Made by a program: the position numbers and the translations under genes | From: Sporothrix humicola | Lineage: Eukaryota; Ascomycota; Sordariomycetes; Ophiostomatales; Ophiostomataceae | Assembly (NCBI GenBank): GCA_021396245.1 | Contig: WNYE01000010.1 | Span: 310,001 to 374,000 of the forward strand | DNA: 64,000 nt | Direction: 5' to 3' | Shown here: piece by piece, positions 50,809 to 61,069 of the stretch | How the letters are laid out: every line of letters begins with the position of its first letter | Position numbering within the stretch: position 1 is the stretch's first letter | Notes under the pieces: model-generated | Databases searched by the model: none | The model's input: the letters and a program-made list of their open reading frames with translations, nothing else | Told to the model about the DNA's origin: nothing

Positions 50809-53153
50809 TTACCAACCACTTCCACCACCGTAGTTATCCACCTTGGGGATGGCTTCCTCCGGTGCACCCCAACCGCCGCCAGTGGGAGGGGCAGCGTCGG
50901 TGGGAGCACCCCATCCGCCGCCCCCACCCTCACCACCGGCGCCCTCACCACCGGCAGAGGCACCCCAGCCACCGCCCTCGCCCTCACCACCAGCCGGAGC
51001 ACCCCACGAGCCACCAGCAGCATCACCACCGCCACCCCAGCCATCATCGCCGCCGCCATTGAGCTCCTCGTAGTCCGAGTCAGCCTCAAACTTAAGGTTC
51101 TCGCGGGCCTCACCCTCGGGGATGTACATCTCTAGGAAATCAGGGATCTCCTGCTTGGTCTCGAGGAGGGTGCGTGTGAGGACGCTGGCCATGGGTTCGT
51201 CACGTTCCGTGTAGAAGGACGTGGCCAGACCACGATGGCCAATGCGGCCAGTACGACCTGTTGAAGAGGCGGGAGTCAGTAGTGTACAGAGAAATAAGGC
51301 GAAAGGAGGACGAGACTGCAAAGGAAAAAGAGCGAAAGAAAGTGACTTACCAATGCGATGGACGTACTCCTCGATGCCACCATGATCGAGGGAGGGCAGA
51401 TCGTAGTTGACGACATGGTTGACATTGTGCACGTCAATGCCGCGAGCAGCGACACCCGTAGCGATGAGAATGGGGCACTCGCCACCCCGGAAAGCCCGCA
51501 TGGCGTCCTCGCGCTCCATCTGGGTACGGCCAGCATGGATCGAGGTACAGGGCAGACCCAAGTTGTACAAGAAGTCATCAAGCTCATCCGCGGTCTGCTT
51601 GCGGTTGACGAAGATGATCGTACGACCAGGGGGGATCGAGTTGAGAAGCTCGACGGTGGCCTTGCGTTTGTCGCCATGCTCAATGTTTTGGATCACCTGC
51701 TGGATGTTCCCGTGGGAGCTTCCAGCACGGCCGACCCGAAGACGGCAATGGTCGTTGGCGAGATATTCTTTCGCAAGGTCCCGCAGGCGCTTAGGGAACG
51801 TGGCCGAAAACATCATGTACTTGATGTCTCCATCGTCCTGGTCTAGCCGATGTCAGTCGTTTGTATTGGAAGGAATAAGGGAGACCCTGAAGAGTGACGA
51901 AAAATACTTACCGCCGGACAGAATGCGGGCGAGATCCTCACCCCAGTCATCATGAAGCATCTCATCAGCTTCGTCGATGACCATGAACTTGACCCGACGA
52001 AGCGAAAGGTTGTTGGGACGGTTCATGATATCAATGAGACGACCAGGCGTGGCAATAAGGACGTCACAGCCACGGCTCAGCTGCTCAAGCTGACCACGAA
52101 TCGGGCCACCGCCGTACACAACGCAGGGACGAAGCATGGTCCGGTAGCAGAACTTCCGGGCTTCGTTGAAGATCTGGATGCCAAGCTCACGGGCCGGGCA
52201 AACGATGACAACCAGCGGCTCAGCACGAGCGGGAGCGTCCAGGCCCGGGCGGTATGTGGCCGGGTTGGGCCGCGGGGCCGCAAGCTTCTTGGCCTTTCCC
52301 ATCAGATTGTTCAAGATCGGAATAAGATAAGCGGCGGTCTTGCCAGAGCCTATTCGAAGACTGTTAGTTGCATTGCTTGAGGCCAAGAAAAAAGAGGGGG
52401 GGATATGTCGCATACCGGTTTGAGCGATGCCCATCACATCGTGTCCATTGATGATGGCAGGCAGGCAGTACATCTGGACGGGAGTGGGGACCTTGTAGCC
52501 GGCAAGCTCAACGTTTTCACGCATGACGGGATGGAGACCCGCCTTTTCAAAGTCGTAGAAAGGGGCGATGCGAGTCTCGCCCTCCTGGAAGACCTTGATC
52601 TCGGTGAGGCTGATATAAAGAAACAAAGAAGATGATTAGCTTATATCATCAAAACAAAGAACGCGTGACGCGACTATAAACCACTTCTCGCGCATGACGA
52701 CGACAAAAATTACAGAAACGCAGGGGAGAGGAATACTCACGTCGAAAAGTCAATTCCGGAACCAGAACGCTTTTCCGGGTCACCAAAGAGCTCGCGCTCA
52801 AGCTCCTTGGAGGCAGGGCCGACGTCGCCCTCTTCGCCAGACCACTCGTAGACAGTGGCATTGCCAGCCCAGTCACGGATAGCGCGGAGGGGATCCTGCT
52901 CCGTCTCGTAGCTGTACGGCGTGGCAGCGACCCAGCCAGCCTCCTTGATCTGTTGGCGTTCGCCCTCGAAGCCGGGGTAGAGCTCTGGCTTGACGGCAAT
53001 GTCGAAGCCATGCTCCTGCATCTGGCCTTCTTCACCGCCGCCAACAGGGCCTCCACCATTACCGGCATCCATGGCAACGGCCTCGTCTTTCCAGTTGCCG
53101 CCAGCGTCGGAAGCTTGGCCCTGGTTAGGGTCTCCTCCCCAATTGGCAGCCAT
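50809..53153 (-). CDS. Divergent Ded1/DDX3-like DEAD-box RNA helicase
   Basis: ATP-dependent RNA remodelling enzyme of the Ded1/Vasa group by its core. Five exons (53153-52741, 52609-52416, 52349-51912, 51842-51351, 51257-50809) encode 661 residues; the introns of 131, 66, 69 and 93 nt keep phase. Seen in order: an acidic N terminus beginning MAANWGGD; a Q-motif region PTPVQMY; motif I AQTGSGKT (split by an intron); motif Ia PARELG where PTRELA is usual; ATPGRL; DEAD near residue 327; MFSATFP; ARGID; and HRIGRTGRIG (split by an intron). The C terminus, from about 575, is Gly/Glu-rich with repeated WGA(P/S) units, as in RNA-binding tails. Strong Ded1-like stretches (IFNEARKF, RPCVVYGG) support descent. 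However, the residues after DEAD (EMLHDDWGEDL) differ from the Ded1 RMLDMGFEPQI, so I read it as a paralogue rather than canonical Ded1. Two 5'UTR introns are likely. Confidence 0.88.
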
Positions 53154-53191
53154 GTTTTTGGTCTTTTTTTTGGTATAGCGAGAAAAAAATG

Positions 53192-53264
53192 CTATGAAGG
53201 GATGGGGAGCTGTTAGAGATGGAGAAAGCTGGAGTGCAAGCAGAACAGTTAAAGATGAACATAC
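53192..53264 (-). other. Probable 5'UTR intron (proximal) of the DEAD-box gene
   Basis: Minus-strand GTATGT donor at 53264-53259, branch-like CTCTAAC and acceptor TTCATAG at 53192, 73 nt long and 38 nt before the ATG. It lies entirely upstream of the start codon. Confidence 0.5.
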
Positions 53265-53275
53265 AAAACAGCAGC

Positions 53276-53455
53276 CTAGATGGACAGAAAGAACCTCGAG
53301 GTTAGTTACTGCGTTCAACAACACGAGAAAGAAGCGTATGGGTGATAGATGGTAAAGTGATGTGCACAATTGCATTTGGGGTGCTGTGAAAGGAGGCAGA
53401 AAAATGAGATTGCCAACGCCAAATGCAATAAGGACGACGAAGGGGATCAACTTAC
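53276..53455 (-). other. Probable 5'UTR intron (distal) of the DEAD-box gene
   Basis: Minus-strand donor AA|GTAAGT at 53455, branch AACTAACC near 53297 and acceptor CATCTAG at 53276; 180 nt. Only an 11-nt exon would separate it from the proximal intron, so the two may be alternatives (the combined intron would run 53455 to 53192). Confidence 0.45.
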
Positions 53456-54276
53456 TTCTTGTGACAAAAAGGTTGTCCTTCTGAAGCCAAACGAAAGTCT
53501 CAGAAAACAACGTGGGTTCCCTGCTTCTACTTTGAAGCTGAACTGGGGAGAAAAGGAAGAAAAGGAAAAGAGAAGAGAGGAGAAGAAGAGAAGGACGGGA
53601 GAGAAGGGTGGGAGTGAGGGGAGAATAAACAAATAAATACAGGTGCAGAATTTTCTTCCATGGAAACAGAAAGAACGCGAGTTTGGATATAAACGGAAGG
53701 AGCGAGGGACACTCGACATGAAAGCGTGAGGGATGTGAGGGTGAATGACTGGAAAGGAAGGAAGAACAACGGCGAGGCATCACAATAGTACGGTCCAAGT
53801 ATCTTTTTCGTGTGGCTACGCGTGAGGAGGTACATTCATTCATGTCGTTGCTTGGGCAGGAAGGCACGATGGTCCACGGCCTGCTCTGGCTGTGCACGCC
53901 TTCCCTTTGCATTGTAGCTAGGGGCCAGTCTATGGCGCGCCTTCACGTATTGTATTCACTTGCTGTGAAGTCCACCGTAGCTCCCCATTGCGCGAAAGGA
54001 TAGATAGCAACGATGAAAGAGTGACAGAGGGAAGGAAGCATCTGCTAATACCTTTTGATCAAATTCGTGCACTGATATTTGGTCTAGTTAGATGGCGAAA
54101 TAACAGAAGAAACAAGCAGTTTGATAGCAATGGACCCAAACAATCAAAAGAAGCAAACCGAAAACACAGAACGCCATGACCGATGCGTAAGCATTTTTCC
54201 GGACCCGAAGAAAATAAAGAACAAAAGCATCGCCTCATGAAAACAGCAAGTAACCATCTCATATCAGTTTCCCTCT
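53456..54276. promoter_or_regulatory. DEAD-box gene promoter and IPI1 3' flank
   Basis: About 820 bp. 53530-53720 is purine-rich on +, i.e. a pyrimidine-rich leader for the minus-strand helicase. The remainder, toward IPI1, is A/T-rich 3' flank. No gene seen. Confidence 0.45.
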
Positions 54277-55649
54277 TCAGCTAACCGTGACCATTTGATT
54301 GTAGTCGTCCATGCCGGCGTGCAACACCTCGTCGAGCGTGGCAGCAGCGCGGCCAACGGCTCCGCCTTCACGACGTGCCTCCTCGATGCCACGAACGATT
54401 GCAGCCTGCCACCGCTTGGCAAAGACGCGTTGCCGGTCTTCGCGGTCGGCATACATTTCACTGTCCTCATCACGAGGGGCACCAAAGAGATTAAGATGGC
54501 CAAAGGGGTTGAGAGTGCTACTGGAGGTGCCGAAGCTGGTGCCGTCGACGGCCGTGGCCGACGGCTGTCGCCGGTACAGGCTGTCCCAGTAGGCTTGTGG
54601 GCTATACGGTGCTGGTGCCTCACGCCGCAGGCCAATCTCCAAGAACTTGCTGAGGGCAGCCAGCTGGCGAGCAAAAGAGGCACCACGCATGGCCTTGCTG
54701 CCGCCACTGCCGCCGCCCTTGACGAGCGTGGCCGTGGACGAGCCGGCAAAGGATGTTTTGGGTGCCGACGACCAGCCCGACGACGAAAAGGATACACTGT
54801 TGGCGCCCGTGCTCGAGAACGTATTGGTCTGCACGGCAGCGACCCAGCCCATCATGGCACCGAGGCCGTTGAGCGTCTTGAGCCAGCCGCCCGGGCACGC
54901 AACAAGCTCATCGCCTGCCACGTCGAGCAGCCACTCCAGAGCCCCCAGAGCGTCTTCACGGACAGCCGACGACAGGTTGGTGATGCCGGCACGGATGTAC
55001 AGCAAGATCTTGCCGGCGGCAGGACGTACGTCGCTGGGTGGGAGGGCACGGAAGAGTTTGAGAAGTTGAGCACGAACAGGGCCGGCCGGGTCGGAGATGA
55101 GGGGCAGGAGCCTGTTAAGCAGCCCGGCCGTGCCGACGGGGTTGTTGCTGTTGCCACTGCTGCCGTTGGCGCCTTGTCTACCGCTGCCGCCGCCCGTACC
55201 GCTCGACAGTTGACTGGTCAGGTATGCCAATGCATCGCGCCGCTGGTTATCTGACCGAGATGTGGATGCTAATGATAAATTGTGGCGGAACTGGACGGCC
55301 GGGTCCGGTGCCTCTTCCGTAAGAGACTGCTGGTTGACGGTGATGGCTGTTCCGTTGTTAGTTGAGTGACCCAGATGATATAGATGGGCAAGACGCATTG
55401 GACAGTAGCGTATGCTTACATTTTGTCCGGAAACTGGTGTCGGTAAAGTTTGCGGCCTTGGCCTTGGCCTTTCCAACCTTGAGCTTTGGTTTCTGTTTAG
55501 GGAGGGCAATATGTTAGAATATCTGTTATCGTTGGCTCCTTGAACATCGCCTCGTCTTTTCTGATGATTTTTCAGTCTCTTCGAAGGCCGGTGACACTTA
55601 CTTGGAAGTCCTTCTGCTTCTCCTTCTTCTTTTTCGCACTGGATCCCAT
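54277..55649 (-). CDS. IPI1: IPI1, pre-rRNA-processing protein (Rix1 complex)
   Basis: Nucleolar component of the Rix1-Ipi1-Ipi3 complex (human TEX10-PELP1-WDR18), which is needed for ITS2 processing and maturation of pre-60S ribosomes. Three exons (55649-55602, 55492-55420, 55346-54277) encode 396 residues against roughly 330 in budding yeast. The introns (109 and 73 nt) have GTAAGT and GTAAGC donors and CTAAC-type branches. The N terminus MGSSAKKKKEKQKDFQ then KPKLKVGKAKAKAANFTD is the basic family hallmark; TDTSFRTKSITVNQQSL follows across the second splice. An Arm/HEAT-like helical region (about 75-170: LLNRLLPLISD, AREDALGALEWLLD-type helices) comes next. Gly/Ser-rich inserts (GTGGGSGRQG and a run near residue 245) account for the extra length. 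The start codon is the first ATG of the first exon and gives the conserved N terminus. Head-to-head with the Roadblock gene. Confidence 0.9.
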
Positions 55650-56003
55650 CTTGACGGTTGTTCTGTGTGTCTGCCGAGGAGAAAGTAGAGCAAATGGAGT
55701 GCGACGAGCTCCGGTAGTATGGTGATGTAAGTTTTGCCTGGCGCAAACTTTCAACTTTTTGGCGGTCAAAGACGGCAGAATTATCTGGGCCTCTGTGATG
55801 CTGGCGGTCTATCAATTTTGTGGAGACCTGTAGCGGGGATGCGGTCTGAACTGGCGCACCTCACCCCTAAAACGCGGCCATCGCTCCACTAAAACGCGGA
55901 GGTAAATGAGGGCACGTTTGGGCAGCTCTGGTCCGTGATTGTTGATTGCCATACTTCGGTCTACCCTGACTACCACATCCCGTCCAACACCCATACAGCC
56001 ACG
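55650..56003. promoter_or_regulatory. Compact divergent promoter IPI1/Roadblock with a duplicated CTAAAACGCGG element
   Basis: 354 bp separate the two start codons. An 11-bp direct repeat, CTAAAACGCGG, occurs at 55867-55877 and 55889-55899, a 22-bp step (about two helical turns). Its position between two divergent genes suggests a shared control element; the factor is unknown. The core ACGCG resembles half of an MCB box. Confidence 0.45.
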
Positions 56004-56647
56004 ATGTCTGCCGATATTTCAGTGAGTCGATAACTGCCTACACTATCTGCTCTACACAGGAAACCAGAAACTAACCCCTTTCCTTCCTCTAGGGCTCCGG
56101 AACGAGCGATATGCTCGACGAGTCGCTCGGGCGCCTTGCTAAGAAGGCCGGCGTCAAGGCCACGATCGTGCTCGACCGTGCAACGGGCGCGATCCTGAAG
56201 ATGGATGGCCAGATCTCGTCGATCCGGACATCCATTGGAAGCAAGAACGGGGGCGGCAGCACGGCAAAGGAGACAAACGGCGGTGGCAGCACAATGGTGG
56301 ACAGCGGCACGAGCATGGCAGCAGGCGGCGGTTTTGCTGAGGACGCGGCGCTCAGCGGCGCTGGCGGTGACGATGGCGCACCGACGGACGATACCAAGGG
56401 TGCACGCGAGCTGGCCGGGCTTGTGTGGAACTACGTCAAGGCATCAGGCGAGCTCGTCGAAGCCATTGATACAGAGGTGAGTTGGCAGGAAAGGGATTTG
56501 GCCGGGGATCAACGCGAATCTTTAGAATACTAACGAATACAGGACGAACTCAAGCTTCTCCGGTTACGAACAAAGAAGCAGGAGCTTGTGATTGTGCCCG
56601 ACCCGAAATACCTCCTGATTGTGATCCATGACACACCACCTGCTTAA
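56004..56647 (+). CDS. Roadblock/LC7 domain protein (dynein light chain type)
   Basis: Small dimeric scaffold family found in cytoplasmic dynein light chains and in GTPase-regulating complexes. Three exons (56004-56021, 56093-56476, 56543-56647) encode 168 residues; the introns are 71 and 66 nt, phase 0, with donors GTGAGT and branches CTAAC and ACTAAC. The first exon codes only MSADIS. Seen: an N-terminal helix (MLDESLGRLAKKAGVK), strands ATIVLDR and AILKMDG, then a Gly/Ser/Thr/Asp-rich insertion of about 55 residues, helix ARELAGLVWNYVKASGELVEAI, and strands LKLLRLRT, KQELVIVPD and YLLIVIHD. A minimal Roadblock domain is about 100 residues, so the insertion explains the size. Dynein light chain is the likeliest role; a Ragulator-like role is possible. 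It shares a 354-bp promoter with IPI1. Confidence 0.85.
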
Positions 56648-59600
56648 TCAAGCTGTTCATTTGCTTTGGGCGGTGACGATACGGCGACTGCACCGAACAA
56701 GATACTCGAGAAATGAAGAAATGAGCATGAGGAATCGATGAAAGGAAACGGAGTCCCGACGCAGGGCCAAGCCAACTGTCAGACAGCTGCCCACAGCAGA
56801 GGTCACAGCACGTGTTATCGCGGTGTCCAATTTACACATGAGGGGCACATCATAATGGATTCTCAAAAGAGGCCTTTTCCACGAACGCGTCGCAGGGCCA
56901 TGTTGAGCTAGTTGGGCTGCTGGACTTGCTTGGCTGCCTCGCGCATTCGAGTCTCACGTCATGTCACATTTTCGATATTTCGAAATTTGTCTCGCCAAAG
57001 GTCTGCCAACAAAACGAGCCGTTGGGAACGGGGAGGTAAGGAGAGCGATGTTCGGCATGCAGCAGCATTAGTGCAATTTGAAGATATGAACGAATAGAGT
57101 GCTGTGCCGGGCACTTTGAGATCCTTTTCTTTTGGGGCCGAAGAGATGAGGCTGTTGTTGGCTGAGGTTCCCCGAAATTAGGCATACAAACACACAGTCG
57201 TTGAAGGATAGATATACCCCTTTTGTCAAATAAGAATGCAATTTTTGTAAAGATGATGGTTGATATTCTATCTTGCCGTAAGAAAAGGACACAATCAGCT
57301 GTGAGGGTTCAATGAGTTGATTTGTCTTGAGAATGAAAAGCACGTGTCTGAAATCCGGATGTTTTCCCTACGTCTTTTATTTTTATCCTTTTCATCACAA
57401 CCTTTTCAGTTCAGAAACCCAGTCTGAGCACGTTTACCCCTGTGGTCGTTGAAATCGGTTATGCATGCATATGGACGGTACGACGTACATACGACAGAGG
57501 CGATGCAGGTCGTCGGCTATCCCTCATAATGTTTTATCAAATTATCAAAAGGCGACAAATGACAAGCCAGAGGCAAACATTTGCAAATGCACGGCCAAGG
57601 AGAATGGAACGGCAGGGTAGGATTGCTCATAAACAGGGGATTTGTGCGTCTCACCCGCTCTTCTAGAACGCAACAACAAATTAGCAAAGGCCTCCAATGA
57701 GGAGAACGACGACAGATATATGAAAATATACGTCGTAGTAAGAAGACAAATAAAGCTACAAGGGCCCTATTTCGCTGGCATGTTTCATCTTTGTTCAACT
57801 TGTCGCGATGTGCCATTAATGTATTCAAGCTTTTCGTGTTTTCATTCCCTCATGTTATTACTATTTTTGTATATTATTTCTCGTCCTTCTTGGTCATCCA
57901 AGGCACATTCAGCCTGGGAAATACATTAACGAGATGAGAGTCTTGTGGTTTTGGGTAAAGGAGGCGAAGAATATCAAAGATGTGTGTTGCTAACCATCTG
58001 CCTGGAATTAGGGTCCAACATGTGCACTGTGAGTTGACTGTTGGCTGTCAGCTGCTGTCTGCTATTCGTACCTTAATTTAGGGATGCAAGAATAGATTGC
58101 TATTGTTGTTTGCCGTCTTTTGTCTGCCGTTGGCCAGATTGCTCTTGCAGGCCGAAATGAGCCATGAAACAGAGGCTGAACTAACAGCCAAATAAGTCAT
58201 TCGCTATACCGATGAAGATATAAAATGGAGGAAAATAAGAAATGTGAAGAACATGATGTTAATCACCTCACTTGCCATGAAAGTCTTGAAAACACTCACG
58301 AAATCAAGGTAGCAGGATGGTAGATGCCCTGGAAGTGGATTCTCTTCACTCCCGCATCGGATCAGCTGCCAGCGCCAGTAATTGGAGAATCCTGGGCCGG
58401 CCCTCGTCTCATGTGCCGAAGCGATCAACGGAGCAATGCTCCGTATCTTTGCAGGGTTTATTCAGAGGTCCAGAGGCTATTCGGGCATATTTTCGACACA
58501 TTTTAGACAGAATTGGTAGGGATCATGGGCAGGGAGTCGAGTCATTCAGCCTTCTCAAACAAGCCCTGGACAAGGAGACTGGAGACTGGGGTGTAAGTTT
58601 AAGTGCCAGAAACGAATACGATGGAACATGTGCTCACGATGAAGATGTAAGTCAGTGTGAAGACTCAAAGATGGAACTCTTTGAGAAAAAAACCCCCCCG
58701 AAATAAAAAGTCCAGAGACTGATGAAAAGAAGTGAAAACAAAACCCTAGGAAATACAACATAAAACAAGCCGTTGCTGAAAATTCGAGATACTGTGGACC
58801 AATATTGGCTGGGCCGGTTCTTCTATTCTTTTTCTAGGCTAGTTTGACACAACCTATTGTAGGAAGAGGGAAATAGAAAAAGGGACTGGCAGCCATGCAT
58901 GATTGTCAGGGGAGCGCCAGAGTATCATCTGCAAGCCATACTGGCAGAGTCGAGCACGTCAATGGACGGGGGTGAAAATACCCGATAAAAGGGAAGGGAG
59001 AGGCAGAGAGAGAAAGAGAGAAACAAAAAAGTAAGAAAAAAAAACCCATGAAATCACACTCCATGAAAATAACAATCACGACCTGAACAATACTTTCAAG
59101 TGTCAGTCAGCACTTTCTTTCTTTCACCTGTCAGCTCTTACACACCACTGGCAGGGCACAATCTCCTTAGGCCTGATCCGTGCATTCGTCGCGTTCCTTT
59201 TCTTTCTGTATTTTATTTTTTCCATTCCCTACCGTTGCACCAACGGCCTCCAAAGCCTCTCCAACGGTTATTATGGCTCCCACGGCGCGCAGAAACGAAA
59301 TTGGGCAGAACAGCAGTGCAAAATGGCAATCTTGACAAATGGCGTCTTTTCTAGAACGATGCGAGCCTGGTGGTAAGCTGCATGTGGGATCGGGTTCCTG
59401 AAACGAGCTCTCTGCAGGCTGTAAGAGTCGTCTAAACCCTAAACGAATGCGTAAATGCGTGAATTGTTAATGATGTCCTTTCCTAATGGTGTTTCTTCTC
59501 CTTCTCGATACTCTTATTTCCATACTCCGTAAAGTACGGAGCATTTGCAAACATATTCCATGACCTTATTTTCATCCTACAGATACTTCCTTCTTCCTTC

Positions 59601-60400
59601 TCAACGCCCCATTTCCCCATTCAACAACAAGGGGCATCCGTTTATTTTATTTGTATTCTTTGGGGGCCATTGTGCAAACAGCCAAGCCTGGAAGGAAGAC
59701 GCCTACAGGAAGACCATAGGAACCGTAGCGTTCCCATTCCCATCGTGTAGGATTTTGGGCTTCTTTTTTGGCCCTTGGTGCTTGATGCCCCGGCTCCGTA
59801 CCGCTCACTTCTCCGAAATTCGTACTTTTCGGTCTTGCTTCCTACGACAAAAGCAAGTCACATCGTAGCAATAGTAAGAGAGCAATAAGCCAGAAAAGAG
59901 ACAATAAAAGAATCAGATGCAATTTACGGAATTTGCCCAAGGCGGCTGGTGATATACGAATTTCGCTAGCTCTCAACAGTCTTATGCACCATTCGCGTCC
60001 TGTCCTCTTATTTCCTATTACTCTGTATGTACACACTTGTTGTTTGCCCTGCCCTTCGTCTATTTGGCGTCCCAATACAGCGGACTGTTATTTGTTTGGA
60101 TGCCGTCCGTTATTGAACACGCCCATTGGATGGATTCCCGTCAAGTCAAATCAAGTTAAAATTCCGGAATCCAGCCAACGTTAAATTCAAAATCTCGTGA
60201 GAGCTGGGATGTCTGAAGTGGTGCCCAAACAAGGTTCTTGTATGATATATGATCCCCCGTTAATAGAACGAGGAAAGACAAGGTAAAACAGACAAAACAA
60301 ATAAAACAAAGTGAAGACGGGCAAAAGACCCAAATACCAAAAGACCTGATGCGATTCGCCCGGCTACGCTCCACGCGGGACAAGGAATCGATCTGACACG
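56648..60400. other. Intergenic region downstream of the Roadblock gene
   Basis: About 3.75 kb with no supportable gene. One 130-codon frame (58317-58706, +) has no recognisable domain or splice context and is treated as chance. Contains the TACTCCGTA inverted repeat at 59523-59541. Confidence 0.45.
59523..59541. repeat. TACTCCGTA copy forming an inverted repeat with TACGGAG
   Basis: TACTCCGTA at 59523-59531 is followed after AAG by TACGGAG at 59535-59541. This gives perfect 7-bp arms (CTCCGTA/TACGGAG) with a 3-bp loop, the only copy in the window arranged as a hairpin. Confidence 0.8.
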
Positions 60401-61069
60401 GCCGTGGTCCCCCGGATCCTCAACGCGCCCTTGTCTGACGTTTTTGCAGAGGATGGGCGGTGCTTCGCTTCCTCTGAGAGACTGCGACGCTCCAATCTTT
60501 CTTTTCCTGGTGCCAATCCGTCTGTTCCTGCCCTATTCCTTCTTTTTCTGTTGTGCTATTTTCTTTTCTTCTTCTCTCCTTTATTTTTTTCTTATTCTTT
60601 ATTCCTCTTGGATCCGATTCTGTTGTCCGTTCTGTCGTTTCTTTTCTTTCTCTTGCTTTTGTTGTTTTCCCTCCACATCTCCACATTCGACATCCCACTT
60701 TGATCTCAACCTCCGATCACGACGTCTTGACGAAACAATCTGCTCTCCACTGCCGAAACATCTTGCCTCTGTTCTTGGCTTCGGATCTCCAGTTTATCGT
60801 TCTTTTTTCGCCTTCTCTCGCCCATTTGCGACCGTTTTATGGTACTCGGATGACGCAACCTGCCACTCGACAGCCGATGGTGAAACCCAGCAGATCCACT
60901 TACACCGTCGCTGCTGCATCTTCCTCGGGCAGCAGACAGTGACGAATGGCAGATATCTGGGGGGGAGGCGAGGAAAAGAAAGCAAACGTGACACTGTCGC
61001 CTTTGAAAACAGCATTTTTGCATCTTGTTCTTTTCTTTTTCTTCGACGCCGTCTCTGCCCACCGCCACA
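60401..61069 (+). promoter_or_regulatory. Leader of the right-edge gene with upstream ORFs
   Basis: Strongly C/T-rich on the + strand from 60440 to 60800, the usual leader signature here. Upstream ATGs include a 4-codon frame at 60840, a 30-codon frame at 60850-60942 and an ATG at 60946 whose frame overlaps the main start out of frame (to 61302). If the transcript starts upstream of these, they should depress translation of the main frame. Confidence 0.4.
60850..60942 (+). other. Candidate upstream ORF of 30 codons
   Basis: ATG ACG CAA... to TGA, reading MTQPATRQPMVKPSRSTYTV then an Ala/Ser-rich end. It ends 127 nt before the presumed main ATG. Its balanced composition is more protein-like than the surrounding leader, so it may instead be part of an unrecognised exon. 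Confidence 0.3.

Noticed and set aside
52737..53912. Extending the helicase N terminus to 53912
   Set aside because: The extra 250 residues are low-complexity Ser/Leu/Phe from the leader, and two consensus introns interrupt it; the ATG at 53153 gives a sensible N terminus.
54295..55254. 319-codon + strand frame opposite IPI1
   Set aside because: Same codon-bias shadow effect; IPI1 has matching introns and the conserved N terminus.
58317..58706. 130-codon + strand frame with fairly balanced composition
   Set aside because: No domain, no pyrimidine-rich leader and no good start context; another frame is open over part of it. Kept as chance unless transcribed.
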